Position numbers and translations under genes: made by a program. This document shows, in pieces, positions 31,159 to 39,529 of a DNA stretch of 40,553 nt (position 1 is the first letter of the stretch; every line of letters begins with the position of its first letter). Source of the DNA: an archaeon (GTDB lineage Archaea > Iainarchaeota > Iainarchaeia > Iainarchaeales > DTGL01); assembly GCA_029258755.1 (NCBI GenBank), contig JAPDKC010000003.1:1-40553 (forward strand), given 5' to 3'. The notes beneath the pieces are model-generated. The model ran no database searches. It worked only from the letters and a program-made list of their open reading frames with translations, and was not told the origin of the DNA.

Positions 31159-32277
31159 ATGCTTTGTGTTTGCGCCCCAGGAAAGCTATTTATTTCTGGA
31201 GAATGGGCTATTTTAGAGGTTGGCAATCCAGGAATTGTTGCAGCAGTAGATAAGAGAGTATTTGTAGAAGTGAGTGAGTCATGTGATGAATTCATTCATA
31301 TTTCAATAAAAGACTTCGGAATAGAAGACCTAAAAGCAAGATTTAACGGCAGTATCTTACAGTTTGAGAAAGAGCTTGATGAAAAGGAGGAAAAGGATAC
31401 GCTTTTTATGAGAGCTGCGATAGAAGCAGTGCTAAAATACCTGCCAGAAGCGAAACCTTTTGAGATAAAATCTTGGGGCGAAGAAACTACTGTAAACATC
31501 GACGGCGAAATCAAAAAAGTGGGTTTTGGTTCTTCAGCAGCTTCAGTAGTTGCAACTGTTGCTGCCTTGCTCAAGTTTCATGGTGAAGATATACACAGTA
31601 GAGGAGCGAAGGATAAAATCTACAAATTAGCAACTATTGCTCACTACTTTGCTCAAGGAAAGGTTGGTTCTGCCTTCGATGTTGCGGCATCGACGTATGG
31701 GGGCATCTTTGTGTACAAGCGCTTTGATCCAAAGTGGCTTATGAAGCAGTTTGAGGAAGGAAAAAAGGTTAGAGATGTTGTGGAAAGCGTTTGGCCTGGG
31801 TTTTATGTTGAACCTTTAGAAATTCCAAATAATTTCGAGCTTGTTGTTGGTTGGACAAAGGAATCTGCATCTACCTCGGCAATGGTAAAACAGATGTATG
31901 CGTGGAGAGAAAATAACAAGGAAGAATATAAAAGATTATTTGATCAGATAGCAAAACTTGTTGAAGAGCTAATTGTTGCATGGAAAAATAACAATAAAGA
32001 AAAAATACTAGAGCTTCTAAGAAAGAATGAAGATTATCTTAGAGAGCTCGGACAAAAATCGGGTGTTAACATAGAGACAGAAACATTAAAGTTATTGAGT
32101 GAGATTGCTAATAAGAATGGTGGCGCAGGTAAGCTTTCTGGGGCTGGTGGCGGTGATTGTGGCATTGCAGTTGCTTTTGATAAAAAAATCGCAGAGAAGA
32201 TAAAGGAAGAGTGGAAAGAGAATGGAATTAGCGTAATAGATGTGGGGCTTTCTCTGGAAGGAGTCAAGGAGTGTTAG
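31159..32277 (+). CDS. Phosphomevalonate kinase, GHMP type
   Basis: GHMP kinase converting 5-phosphomevalonate to the diphosphate, the step most archaea lack. The protein has 372 residues. The N-terminus CVCAPGKLFISGEWAIL is typical of phosphomevalonate kinases, followed by the phosphate loop KVGFGSSAASVVATVAAL (about 116-133) and GKVGSAFDVAASTYGG (about 168-183). The C-terminal motif is GAGKLSGAGGGDCGIAV. GAGGTG precedes the ATG and the gene forms a two-gene unit with the decarboxylase, whose substrate it makes. Together with the next cluster this supports a classical mevalonate route. Confidence 0.92.
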   Translation: MLCVCAPGKLFISGEWAILEVGNPGIVAAVDKRVFVEVSESCDEFIHISIKDFGIEDLKARFNGSILQFEKELDEKEEKDTLFMRAAIEAVLKYLPEAKPFEIKSWGEETTVNIDGEIKKVGFGSSAASVVATVAALLKFHGEDIHSRGAKDKIYKLATIAHYFAQGKVGSAFDVAASTYGGIFVYKRFDPKWLMKQFEEGKKVRDVVESVWPGFYVEPLEIPNNFELVVGWTKESASTSAMVKQMYAWRENNKEEYKRLFDQIAKLVEELIVAWKNNNKEKILELLRKNEDYLRELGQKSGVNIETETLKLLSEIANKNGGAGKLSGAGGGDCGIAVAFDKKIAEKIKEEWKENGISVIDVGLSLEGVKEC

Positions 32278-32291
32278 ATCTGCCATTTGCG

Positions 32292-33230
32292 TTAAGGCAC
32301 CTTAACCCTTTTAACGAATTCTTCCCAGAGCTCGCCTCTTAAATAACGCAATGCTTCCTGCTTGAATTCCCTATCTAGCTTACCTATTGGTTTATAGCTT
32401 CTTATTACCTCATCCAAAGGCCTGCGCTGTTTTGCTGGCTTAAGCCCTTCTTTAAAACAATAAGTGACTAGGTTTACAATTGATGGCTCCCTTCTTTGCA
32501 GAGCGTCTCTAAGCTTAATCTGCCATTGCACCTGATATTTTACAAAAGGATGTAAAAATTCTGGAATCTTACTTAGATCAGAAAATCTAGCTATTCTTTT
32601 GTTCGTTTCATCTAGGGTAAAATCAATAGCTGCTTTTTGTATTCCTTCTTCAGTGCTTAAATCATATCCTTTTCTCTTAGCTTCTTCGATCCTATCCTTG
32701 CGCTCGCCCATAAACATCGCTCTGCGGAAAGCGATGTATGCACCGTTTGCTTCAAAGAATTTATCTGCGAAAACAACAGCATCTCTAATAACATTCTTTC
32801 CAACCCTACTTAAGGGGGGCAAGCTTCCGTGCTCAGCGATAGCTTCTATAATTTGTTTAGTTGCCTTTTTACCATATCTTTTAGCAAAGAGTGCTTCCAT
32901 GAATCTTGCACTTGCTTCTTCATGCGGTATTTTTTCAGTAGGATATCTTATTCTATCATGCGTTAAGCCTGCAATTCTTGCCTGTATTTGCAGTGCTGGA
33001 TTTTTGCCAAGAAACTCAACGTATTTCATCGCATAAAAACCCACTCTTTGTACATGTCCTAAATGATGTGCTGCGCTAAGCTTACCTTCTCTAGCAAGTT
33101 TTTCAAAAACCATTTTTATATAGCGCTCAATTATTTTTGCTCTCTTCTCCCAAGGAGTTCTTTTATAGCGCCTTTCTTTAAGTGCGACTCTTTTTATTTT
33201 TGGTACTTTTGATGGCTTCTTTGCAGGCAT
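32292..33230 (-). CDS. HD-domain protein
   Basis: A 312-residue HD-superfamily metal-dependent phosphohydrolase-like protein. Likely metal ligands are in HHLGHVQRV (about 56-64), the paired His-Asp of AGLTHDRIR (about 88-96), and a later Asp in IRDAVVFADKFFE (about 148-160). A helical C-terminal part follows. The basic N-terminus (KPSKVPKIKRVALKER) resembles that of the methyltransferase at 28667. The substrate is unknown. It lies 44 bases past the DUF35 gene on the same strand and might be the last gene of the mevalonate run, with its 3' end close to that of the convergent kinase gene. Confidence 0.8.
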   Translation of the reverse strand: MPAKKPSKVPKIKRVALKERRYKRTPWEKRAKIIERYIKMVFEKLAREGKLSAAHHLGHVQRVGFYAMKYVEFLGKNPALQIQARIAGLTHDRIRYPTEKIPHEEASARFMEALFAKRYGKKATKQIIEAIAEHGSLPPLSRVGKNVIRDAVVFADKFFEANGAYIAFRRAMFMGERKDRIEEAKRKGYDLSTEEGIQKAAIDFTLDETNKRIARFSDLSKIPEFLHPFVKYQVQWQIKLRDALQRREPSIVNLVTYCFKEGLKPAKQRRPLDEVIRSYKPIGKLDREFKQEALRYLRGELWEEFVKRVKVP

Positions 33231-33274
33231 AAAATCATCTTACATTAATTTAGCATTTTTCTTTTAAAAATTAT

Positions 33275-33676
33275 TCATTCAACAACCTTGAATTTATAGC
33301 CGTAGGTTATTGTGCCGTATTCATCTGGCTCGGCAATGCGCCTAAACACCTTCTTTACCTTAGCTCCTATCTTTATCTTCTCAGGATCGGAATCAACTAT
33401 TTGGCTAAGCACTTTTGCTCCATTTTCAAGCTCTATTATGGCTAAATAGTAAGGCGCTTCATTCTTGAATCCTTCCGGCGGTACGTGAACGCGGGTATAG
33501 CTTATTATTTTGCCTGTTCTTGGCATCTCGATGCTTATTAGCTTTCCTTTTCTTCTGCAGTTTGGGCATATCGCTCGCGAGGGGAAGAAAGCTTGCTTAC
33601 ATGTTTCACAATAGCTTCCTCTAAGCAAATATCTTTCTGGAAAGCGACGCCAATTTAATGGAGCGGTGTTTTGCAT
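33275..33676 (-). CDS. DUF35 zinc-ribbon/OB-fold protein
   Basis: A 133-residue acyl-CoA-associated protein. A rubredoxin-like zinc ribbon with CETC (about 23-26) and CPNC (about 37-40) is followed by an OB-fold. In methanogens this protein bridges thiolase and HMG-CoA synthase in one complex that shares a CoA-binding site and passes on acetoacetyl-CoA. The start is ATG 33676 with GGGGTGA five bases before it; this site overlaps the thiolase stop codon, so translation is probably coupled. Confidence 0.93.
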   Translation of the reverse strand: MQNTAPLNWRRFPERYLLRGSYCETCKQAFFPSRAICPNCRRKGKLISIEMPRTGKIISYTRVHVPPEGFKNEAPYYLAIIELENGAKVLSQIVDSDPEKIKIGAKVKKVFRRIAEPDEYGTITYGYKFKVVE

Positions 33677-33680
33677 GCGA

Positions 33681-34844
33681 TCACCCCTTAAACCTCTTAT
33701 AGATCGTTACAACAGCTGTAGCACCGCTGCCACCAACATTGTGGGTTAAGCCAATGCGTGCGTTCTTTACTTGTCGCTTGTCAGCTAATCCCATTAATTG
33801 CATGTAAGCTTCTACGGCTTGTGCAACACCTGTGGCGCCAACAGGATGTCCTTTTGCTTTTAGGCCCCCGCTAGGATTTATTGGAATCTTTCCTTTTAGC
33901 GATGTTTTTCCTTTTTCGCTAGCTAAGCCGCCTTCTCCTTTCTTGAAAAAGCCTAGATCTTCTATAGCTAAAATTTCTGCAATGGTAAAGCAATCATGCA
34001 CCTCAGCGAAATCAATATCGCTTGGCCTAATGCCTGCTCTTTCATATGCTTTCTGCGCAGCAATTCTGGTTGCTTTTAGCTCTGTCAAGCTTTCTCTTGA
34101 GCTTAAAGCCAAGGTATCGCTTGCTTGTTCGCTAGCTAAAATCTCGACACCTTTTAAGCCGAGCTCTTTTGCTTTATCCTCGCTTGCTAATATTAATGCT
34201 GCCGCACCATCAGTTATTGGCGAACAATCGAGCAATTTTATTGGCTCAGCAACGTAAGCGGAATTCATAACATCTTCTATTGTTATTTCCTTATGAAACT
34301 GTGCATTTGGGTTTAGCAGAGCGTTAGCATGGTTTTTTACTGCTACGCTAGCCATCTGTTCTTCTGTTGTGCCGTAAGCATGCATATGGGCTCTAGCTAA
34401 CAATGCATACAGGCTTGGAAACGTTGCTCCATGGAAAAGCTCTATTTCTTGGTCACCTGCACCGCCTAAAGCGAAGCTTACTGCTTGCGTACTAAGCTCG
34501 GTCATCTTCTCTACGCCGCCAACCGCAACTATGCTGTGCAAGCCGCTTTTTATAGCTAAATATGCTGTTCTTAAGGCAACGCCGCCAGAAGCGCAAGCAG
34601 CTTCACAGCGCGTACTTGGAATGGGATTTAAGCCTAGCTGGTCAGCAATCAAAGCACCTATGTGCTCTTGTCCTATAAGCCTACCTGAAGCCATGCAACC
34701 GCCATAGATAGCCTCTATCTGTTCACCTTTAAGGCCAGAGCTTTCTATTGCTTTTACAGCTGCCTCTACTATAAGCTCGCGAAACGATTTATTCCAGTGC
34801 TCAGCAAACTTAGTAATGCCTGCTCCAACAATAACAACGCGCAT
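33681..34844 (-). CDS. Acetyl-CoA C-acetyltransferase, archaeal thiolase
   Basis: Condenses two acetyl-CoA to acetoacetyl-CoA, the first step of the mevalonate pathway. The protein has 387 residues, SCP-x-like archaeal thiolase type. The nucleophile is in TRCEAACASGG (Cys84), the catalytic histidines are in EVHD (His283) and GGLKAKGHPVGATG (His333), and a conserved Gly-rich C-terminal segment HNVGGSGATAVVTIY follows. AGGTG precedes the ATG. It lies between HMG-CoA synthase and DUF35, the order expected for the channelling complex. Confidence 0.95.
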   Translation of the reverse strand: MRVVIVGAGITKFAEHWNKSFRELIVEAAVKAIESSGLKGEQIEAIYGGCMASGRLIGQEHIGALIADQLGLNPIPSTRCEAACASGGVALRTAYLAIKSGLHSIVAVGGVEKMTELSTQAVSFALGGAGDQEIELFHGATFPSLYALLARAHMHAYGTTEEQMASVAVKNHANALLNPNAQFHKEITIEDVMNSAYVAEPIKLLDCSPITDGAAALILASEDKAKELGLKGVEILASEQASDTLALSSRESLTELKATRIAAQKAYERAGIRPSDIDFAEVHDCFTIAEILAIEDLGFFKKGEGGLASEKGKTSLKGKIPINPSGGLKAKGHPVGATGVAQAVEAYMQLMGLADKRQVKNARIGLTHNVGGSGATAVVTIYKRFKG

Positions 34845-34852
34845 AGAAACAC

Positions 34853-35881
34853 CTAGAGCTTTATTTTTCTTCTATGCTTAACATAGAGAGCATAATCTAT
34901 GTACTGCTTTTCCTTTATCTTATCCCAAACCTTTACTTTAGCTCTTCTATGCAAGATATTGTCTGTTATGTTTAAAACAAAGGCATCGCTGCCTGCTCCG
35001 CTACCATAGCTTACAGCAAGCACCTTTTCATTTGGCTTTGCAACATCAAGTACGCTTGCTAGGCCTATAAGTGTTGAAGCACTATAAGTATTGCCTATAT
35101 ATGGACAAAGCAACCCTTGCTTTACCCTTTCCAAATCTATGCCTAAAATTTTTGCGGCTTTTAAAGGAAATTTTCCGTTTGGCTGATGGAATACAGCATA
35201 ACTAAAATCGCTTGCTTTGTAGCCGGTTTCTTCCATAAGCATCTTTGCTGCGGATATAACATGCTTAAAGTATGCTTCTCCCGTAAATCTGCCTGTGTGC
35301 TCCGGAAACTCTGCTTTTGGCCTTCGCCAGAAATCAGGCATATCGCTGGTATAGCTGCAGGTATGCTCTATTTCAGCTATCACTTCTTCCTTAGAATCGC
35401 CGATGAAGAATGCTGCTGCGCCACTAGCAGCTGTAAATTCTAAGGGATCGTTTGGCTTGCTTTGCGCGGTATCGCTACCAATAGCTAAGCCTATATCTAT
35501 CATCTTTGCTTTCTTTAATGCATAGCAGACTTGCAGGCCAGCTGTGCCTGCTTTACATGCAAACTCCATATCAACAGCAAAGTACTTGTTGCTTGTGCCT
35601 AAAGCCTCTGCGACTATGCTTGCTGTAGGATTTACAGCGTATGGATGCGATTCGCTACCAACATAAACAGCATTAATCCTTTTTGGATCTATGCAAAAAT
35701 CTTCGCAAGCAACACGTGCAGCTTGAACAGCTAATGTGCAAGCATCTTCATCGCTAGCTGCAACTGCTTTCTCAATTACACCTAAGCCGCTAGCGCTTTT
35801 TTCCCAGACACGCTCAATCTCGCTTACCTTTATTCTAAGCTTAGGGATATAAACGCCGTAAGCTACTATGCCTGCTTCCAT
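34853..35881 (-). CDS. Hydroxymethylglutaryl-CoA synthase, archaeal type
   Basis: Adds acetyl-CoA to acetoacetyl-CoA to give HMG-CoA. The protein has 342 residues, the short archaeal form. The acylated cysteine is Cys109 in FACKAGTAGLQ, the catalytic His is His232 in VFHQPNGKFP, and Glu77 of GSESHPYAVNP is in the usual place. SYGSGAGSDAF is the conserved C-terminal loop. The start codon abuts the stop of HMG-CoA reductase (TAGATG), with GAGGTG just before it, so the genes are translationally linked. Confidence 0.96.
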   Translation of the reverse strand: MEAGIVAYGVYIPKLRIKVSEIERVWEKSASGLGVIEKAVAASDEDACTLAVQAARVACEDFCIDPKRINAVYVGSESHPYAVNPTASIVAEALGTSNKYFAVDMEFACKAGTAGLQVCYALKKAKMIDIGLAIGSDTAQSKPNDPLEFTAASGAAAFFIGDSKEEVIAEIEHTCSYTSDMPDFWRRPKAEFPEHTGRFTGEAYFKHVISAAKMLMEETGYKASDFSYAVFHQPNGKFPLKAAKILGIDLERVKQGLLCPYIGNTYSASTLIGLASVLDVAKPNEKVLAVSYGSGAGSDAFVLNITDNILHRRAKVKVWDKIKEKQYIDYALYVKHRRKIKL

Positions 35882-37168
35882 CTAAACACCTCTAAGCTCA
35901 GCTAAAATCTGCTTAGCGGTGGCTTCATTTATGCTTTGCATTTCTATCATGCGTTTTGCAACTTCTTTTATTTCGCTACCTTTTGCACCAGCTTGCACAG
36001 CTATATTTTCAGCATGCAATTTCATGTGGCCACGCTGAATACCTTCCATGGCTAATGCATATAAAGCTGCAAAATTGTTCGCTAAACCAACGCTTACCAT
36101 AACCTCAGCAAGCTCTTTAGCGCTTTTTACGCCGAGAATTTTTAGGCATAATTTTGCTAGCGGATTCACTTTGGTAGCGCCACCAACAATGCCTACAGCA
36201 AGCGGCATCTCAAGCTCAGCATGCAAATTGCCGCTAGCGTCTTTCCAATACTTGCTTAGCGGCTTATATGTTTTTTCCCTAAACCAAGCGTAAGCATGAG
36301 CACCAGCTTCCAAAGCACGGAAATCATTTCCGCAAGCGATAGCAACAGCATCTATGCCATTCATTATACCTTTGTTATGAGTACATGCCCTGAACGGATC
36401 TGCATAGGCAAATTTGTAGGCATCAATAACCTTATCAACAGCTTGCTCACCAATGGCTTCTTTAGCAAATATCGCATGCGCTTTTGCTTTTCGGTAAATA
36501 GCTAGATTAGAAAGTATCTGTAAGCCAACCTCGCAATCGCAAAGCGTCTCTATCTGCTTACCAAGCTTTTCGCACATTGTATTTACTGCATTAGCGCCCA
36601 TAGCATCTCTTACATCAACAAGCAGATGCAATACAATAAAATCGTTAAACTCCCTTATTTCTATGCTTTTAGCGCCGCCGCCAAAAGAAACTAAAACAGG
36701 ATCACAAGCGTTTGCAAGCTGCAAAAGCTCTTCTTTATGCTTCTCTATGCATGCGATTATTTTCTGATGCTTTTCTTTTCTCGCTTTTATCTGTATCTGC
36801 CCTATCATTATTGGCTCGGAAGCTTCCGCTTTAAAGCCGCCGCTTTTTCTTGCTAATTTTGCCGCTTTGCAAGCAGCAGCAACAACGCTACTTTCCTCAA
36901 TAGCCATTGGAATTAGGTAATCCTTGTTGTTTATTTTGAAATGCGTTGCAATCGCAAGTGGCAAGCAAAAAACGCCAATAACATTCTCTATCATAAGGTC
37001 TGCTGTTTTGAAATCTAAAGGAGCGTTAGCTTTCAATAAAGCTATATCGCTCTCGCTCAAATTGCATCTTTCTTTAAGCAATTGCAAGCGCTCGTTCCAG
37101 TCCAGCTTGTAAAACCCGCTGATATCAGAGCACGCTGGCATAGTAAACATTAACTTATGGGGCAACAT
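35882..37168 (-). CDS. mvaA: Hydroxymethylglutaryl-CoA reductase, class II
   Basis: Reduces HMG-CoA to mevalonate. The protein has 428 residues and class II (bacterial-type) features: soluble, SDISGFYKL N-terminus, ENVIGVFCLPLAIA with catalytic Glu61, VDVRDAMGANAVNT, THNKGIMNGIDA with Lys266, CGND with Asp282, GIVGGATKVNP, and His381 in GIQRGHMKLHA. These line up with the active-site residues of the Pseudomonas mevalonii enzyme. Most archaea have class I, so transfer from bacteria is likely. The exact start among three near Mets (1, 7, 10) is uncertain. It heads a run with HMG-CoA synthase, thiolase and DUF35. Confidence 0.95.
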   Translation of the reverse strand: MLPHKLMFTMPACSDISGFYKLDWNERLQLLKERCNLSESDIALLKANAPLDFKTADLMIENVIGVFCLPLAIATHFKINNKDYLIPMAIEESSVVAAACKAAKLARKSGGFKAEASEPIMIGQIQIKARKEKHQKIIACIEKHKEELLQLANACDPVLVSFGGGAKSIEIREFNDFIVLHLLVDVRDAMGANAVNTMCEKLGKQIETLCDCEVGLQILSNLAIYRKAKAHAIFAKEAIGEQAVDKVIDAYKFAYADPFRACTHNKGIMNGIDAVAIACGNDFRALEAGAHAYAWFREKTYKPLSKYWKDASGNLHAELEMPLAVGIVGGATKVNPLAKLCLKILGVKSAKELAEVMVSVGLANNFAALYALAMEGIQRGHMKLHAENIAVQAGAKGSEIKEVAKRMIEMQSINEATAKQILAELRGV

Positions 37169-37249
37169 TAAAAAAGCTTACGCCTTTTGTCAATAAAAAA
37201 TTCGGCAAAGAGCGAATAAATATGAAGCAATTTGTTTCGCGAGAGTTTT

Positions 37250-37304
37250 AGTTATACAAAAAAGTATAACTTTTTATTAGCTTTAGAATACGTATTCCTT
37301 AAGG
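37250..37304 (+). promoter_or_regulatory. Palindromes upstream of toxin-antitoxin genes
   Basis: Three exact symmetric sites lie just before the antitoxin start: AGTTATAC/GTATAACT with a six-base A spacer (37250-37271), GAATACGTATTC (37286-37297), and CCTTAAGG (37297-37304). AbrB-type antitoxins commonly bind their own promoter, so these are candidate operators. Confidence 0.45.
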
Positions 37305-37312
37305 TGAAGGGA

Positions 37313-37519
37313 ATGGTACATATAGAAAGCACTGTTAAGAAATGGGGGAATTCGCTCGCAATAATAATTCCAAAAAGGGTAGCAAAAAAATTGGGTTTGA
37401 ATGAAGGTGCAAGGGTTGATGTAATGATAAAGGCAAAAAAAAGAATAGATGGTTTTGGAGTATTTAAAGGTGCCAAGCCTTTTAAAGAAGAAAAGGAAAT
37501 GCATAAGGAGTTTTGGTGA
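37313..37519 (+). CDS. AbrB/MazE-like antitoxin
   Basis: A 68-residue swapped-hairpin AbrB-family protein: STVKKWGNSLAIIIPKRVAKKLGLNEGARVDV is the full DNA-binding motif (quoted here only as residues 5-36 in general layout: KKWGNSLAI then IPKRVAKKLGL). It should be the antitoxin and autorepressor of the PIN-domain toxin that follows. ATG 37313 follows an AAGGTGAAGGG stretch; the frame is open to 37232 but the upper part overlaps the palindromes and is not family-like. The C-terminus (KPFKEEKEMHKEFW) would be the toxin-binding tail. Confidence 0.85.
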   Translation: MVHIESTVKKWGNSLAIIIPKRVAKKLGLNEGARVDVMIKAKKRIDGFGVFKGAKPFKEEKEMHKEFW

Positions 37520-37907
37520 TCACGCGCTGTTTCTAGTTGATACCTATGCTTGGATTGAATACCTCATAGGCTCTGAAAGAGGCAGAAAGGTGAAGGAACT
37601 ACTTAAAGATGAAAGGAATATTTTCTTTACTTTGGAATGTTGTTTAGCAGAGCTAAAGGGTTGGTGTTTGAAAGAAAACAAGGATTTCAAAAAATTGTAT
37701 GATATTGTCGTTAGCAACTCAACAATAATATCAGTAGAAACGAGTGATTGGATTAGGGCAGCTGAAATTAGGTTTGCAATGAGAAAAAGGATAAAGGATT
37801 TTGGGCTTATAGACTCTTTACTACTTGCAAAACAAGAGAAGCTTGGCTGCAAGTTATTAACTGGGGATAAGCATTTTAAAGGCTTGAATAATGTTGTTTT
37901 TATCTGA
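37449..37907 (+). CDS. PIN-domain (VapC-like) toxin, start uncertain
   Basis: A PIN-domain ribonuclease, paired with the AbrB antitoxin. The four acidic positions are present in LVDTYAWIEYL, LECCLAELKG, GLIDSLLLA and TGDKHF, so it should be active. Homologues begin just before the LVDTYAW strand, near 37530, but no in-frame ATG, GTG or TTG lies there. The only in-frame starts are ATG 37449, TTG 37455 and GTG 37470, all deep inside the antitoxin gene. An AAGGAG site at 37506-37510 points to GTG 37516, which is out of frame and soon meets a stop. A start-region mutation, unusual start codon or overlap are possible. Confidence 0.75.
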   Translation: MVLEYLKVPSLLKKKRKCIRSFGDHALFLVDTYAWIEYLIGSERGRKVKELLKDERNIFFTLECCLAELKGWCLKENKDFKKLYDIVVSNSTIISVETSDWIRAAEIRFAMRKRIKDFGLIDSLLLAKQEKLGCKLLTGDKHFKGLNNVVFI

Positions 37908-37949
37908 TTCTAACGAAGCTTTAAATTAATTTTCAATCTTTTTTGGTAA

Positions 37950-39434
37950 ATGCCTAGGTATGCAAAAGAGGATGTCGAACTGCTTAAGAGGCATGTTAGC
38001 AATCTGGATAAGCAAGTGTATGTTGTTCATAGTGTGCCTCCGGAGGTTGTAAGCACGCTATTTGCTTATGTAAGCAGATCGCCTGCAAGCTTTAGGGATA
38101 ACTTGCTTAAACTAATTAAAAGCGGGAAAATAAAACGATTGCAAAAAAAGGATTATTTTTCTGAAGCTGAAAGAATCGCAAGCAAATTTCACGAAAAATG
38201 GGTTGTTGGATTTGGACATTTCAGTATTGCTGAGCATGCGGTGCTTAACATTGCAATAGAGGATGTAAGCATTTTGCTTAGCAAGATTATTGAGGACAAT
38301 CGCTTAGCTAGCTATACTGAAAAAAGCACACGCTACCAAATATTCGATAGGAATCGTTACTATAAGCCAAAAAGGATTATGGAAAGTGGGTTTGCTAGCG
38401 ATTATGTAGAATTAATGAATAAGCTTTTCGATTTCTATACCGATAACTTTCAGCAAGCGCTAGCTTATATGAAGGAAAAGTATCCTAGAGAAGAAGGGGT
38501 AAAAGAAAGTTACTATGAGATGAAAATGAAGAGTAAAGCATGCGATGTTATGCGCTATGCTTTGCCCGCGGCAACGCTAACAAACATTGGAGCTACCTTT
38601 AACGCTCGCTCATTGGTGCATGCGATAAAAAAGCTGCTTTCAAATCCTTTGGAAGAGGCCAAGTATATTGGAACGCTTTTAAAGGAAGAAGCAAGCAAGT
38701 TTCTTCCTACAATAATAAAGGCTGCTGAAAAAAGTGAATATATTGAGAAAGCCAACTTTGAGCTGGCTAAGCTTGCCTCAGAGATGTTTGCAAAGCAAAG
38801 CTTGCATAGCATGCAGGAAAAAGCTGTTAAGCTTGTAGATTATGATAAAGATGCTGAAGATAAGCTAATTGCAGCTATGCTTTACAAGCATTTGCATATG
38901 CCCTTCGAAAAGGTTTTTGAGAAAGTAAAAAATCTCAGCTTAGAGGAAAAAGAAAAAGTGTTCAGCAAATTCTTTGAGGGATTAAGCAATAAGGATGCTC
39001 CGTTGCGCGAATTGGAGCATAGCTATTACACATTTGAAATTACAGTAGATTTTGGTGCCTATCGCGATCTGCAAAGGCATAGAATGTGCACGCAAACAAC
39101 GCAGCTTTTAAGCACGAAGCATGGCTATGCTATGCCTGAAGAAATGAAAGAGATCGGCATTGCTAGCGAATTCTCCGAGCTTATGAAAGAAGCCAAGGAG
39201 CTCTATGAAAAGCTTGTTGAGAAGATGCCTTATGAAGCGCAGTATTGTGTTCCCTTGGCTTATAAGAAAAGAACTTTGTTTAGCATGAATGCTCGCGAGC
39301 TTTACCATATAATACGCTTGCGCTCAGGAAAAGCTGGGCATAAAAGCTATAGGAAAATAGCTCAGCTTATGTATCTGGAGCTTAAGGAAAAGCAGCCAAT
39401 GTTAGCGAAATTCTTTAGTGTTAGTATGGATTGA
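37950..39434 (+). CDS. Tandem ThyX-like protein
   Basis: A 494-residue protein made of two ThyX-like (flavin-dependent thymidylate synthase) halves. The first half has GHFSIAEHAVLNIAIED and RLASYTEKSTRYQIF, matching the ThyX substrate segment (about 90-135), but the RHR triplet is replaced by EDNR. The second half has RHR at 376-378 in DLQRHRMCTQTTQ, but the Ser and RY that normally follow are missing. Single ThyX proteins are about half this length. The two halves may build one composite site. It may be a true thymidylate synthase or a relative with another role. A weak ribosome-binding site precedes the ATG. Confidence 0.8.
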   Translation: MPRYAKEDVELLKRHVSNLDKQVYVVHSVPPEVVSTLFAYVSRSPASFRDNLLKLIKSGKIKRLQKKDYFSEAERIASKFHEKWVVGFGHFSIAEHAVLNIAIEDVSILLSKIIEDNRLASYTEKSTRYQIFDRNRYYKPKRIMESGFASDYVELMNKLFDFYTDNFQQALAYMKEKYPREEGVKESYYEMKMKSKACDVMRYALPAATLTNIGATFNARSLVHAIKKLLSNPLEEAKYIGTLLKEEASKFLPTIIKAAEKSEYIEKANFELAKLASEMFAKQSLHSMQEKAVKLVDYDKDAEDKLIAAMLYKHLHMPFEKVFEKVKNLSLEEKEKVFSKFFEGLSNKDAPLRELEHSYYTFEITVDFGAYRDLQRHRMCTQTTQLLSTKHGYAMPEEMKEIGIASEFSELMKEAKELYEKLVEKMPYEAQYCVPLAYKKRTLFSMNARELYHIIRLRSGKAGHKSYRKIAQLMYLELKEKQPMLAKFFSVSMD

Positions 39435-39476
39435 CCAAAGGTGCGCTAAATGTAAACACCGCATATATAAGCTTAC

Positions 39477-39519
39477 AATTGTCCTTGTAAAAAGGAAAAA
39501 TTTATAAATAATTGTCCTT
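39477..39519 (+). promoter_or_regulatory. Promoter with flanking direct repeats
   Basis: AATTGTCCTT occurs twice, at 39477-39486 and 39510-39519, on either side of a TTTATAAAT TATA box (39501-39509). The ATPase start at 39530 lies about 25 bases beyond the TATA box centre, so the mRNA may be nearly leaderless. The paired sites could bind a regulator that blocks the box. Confidence 0.5.
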
Positions 39520-39529
39520 ATTAATAATT

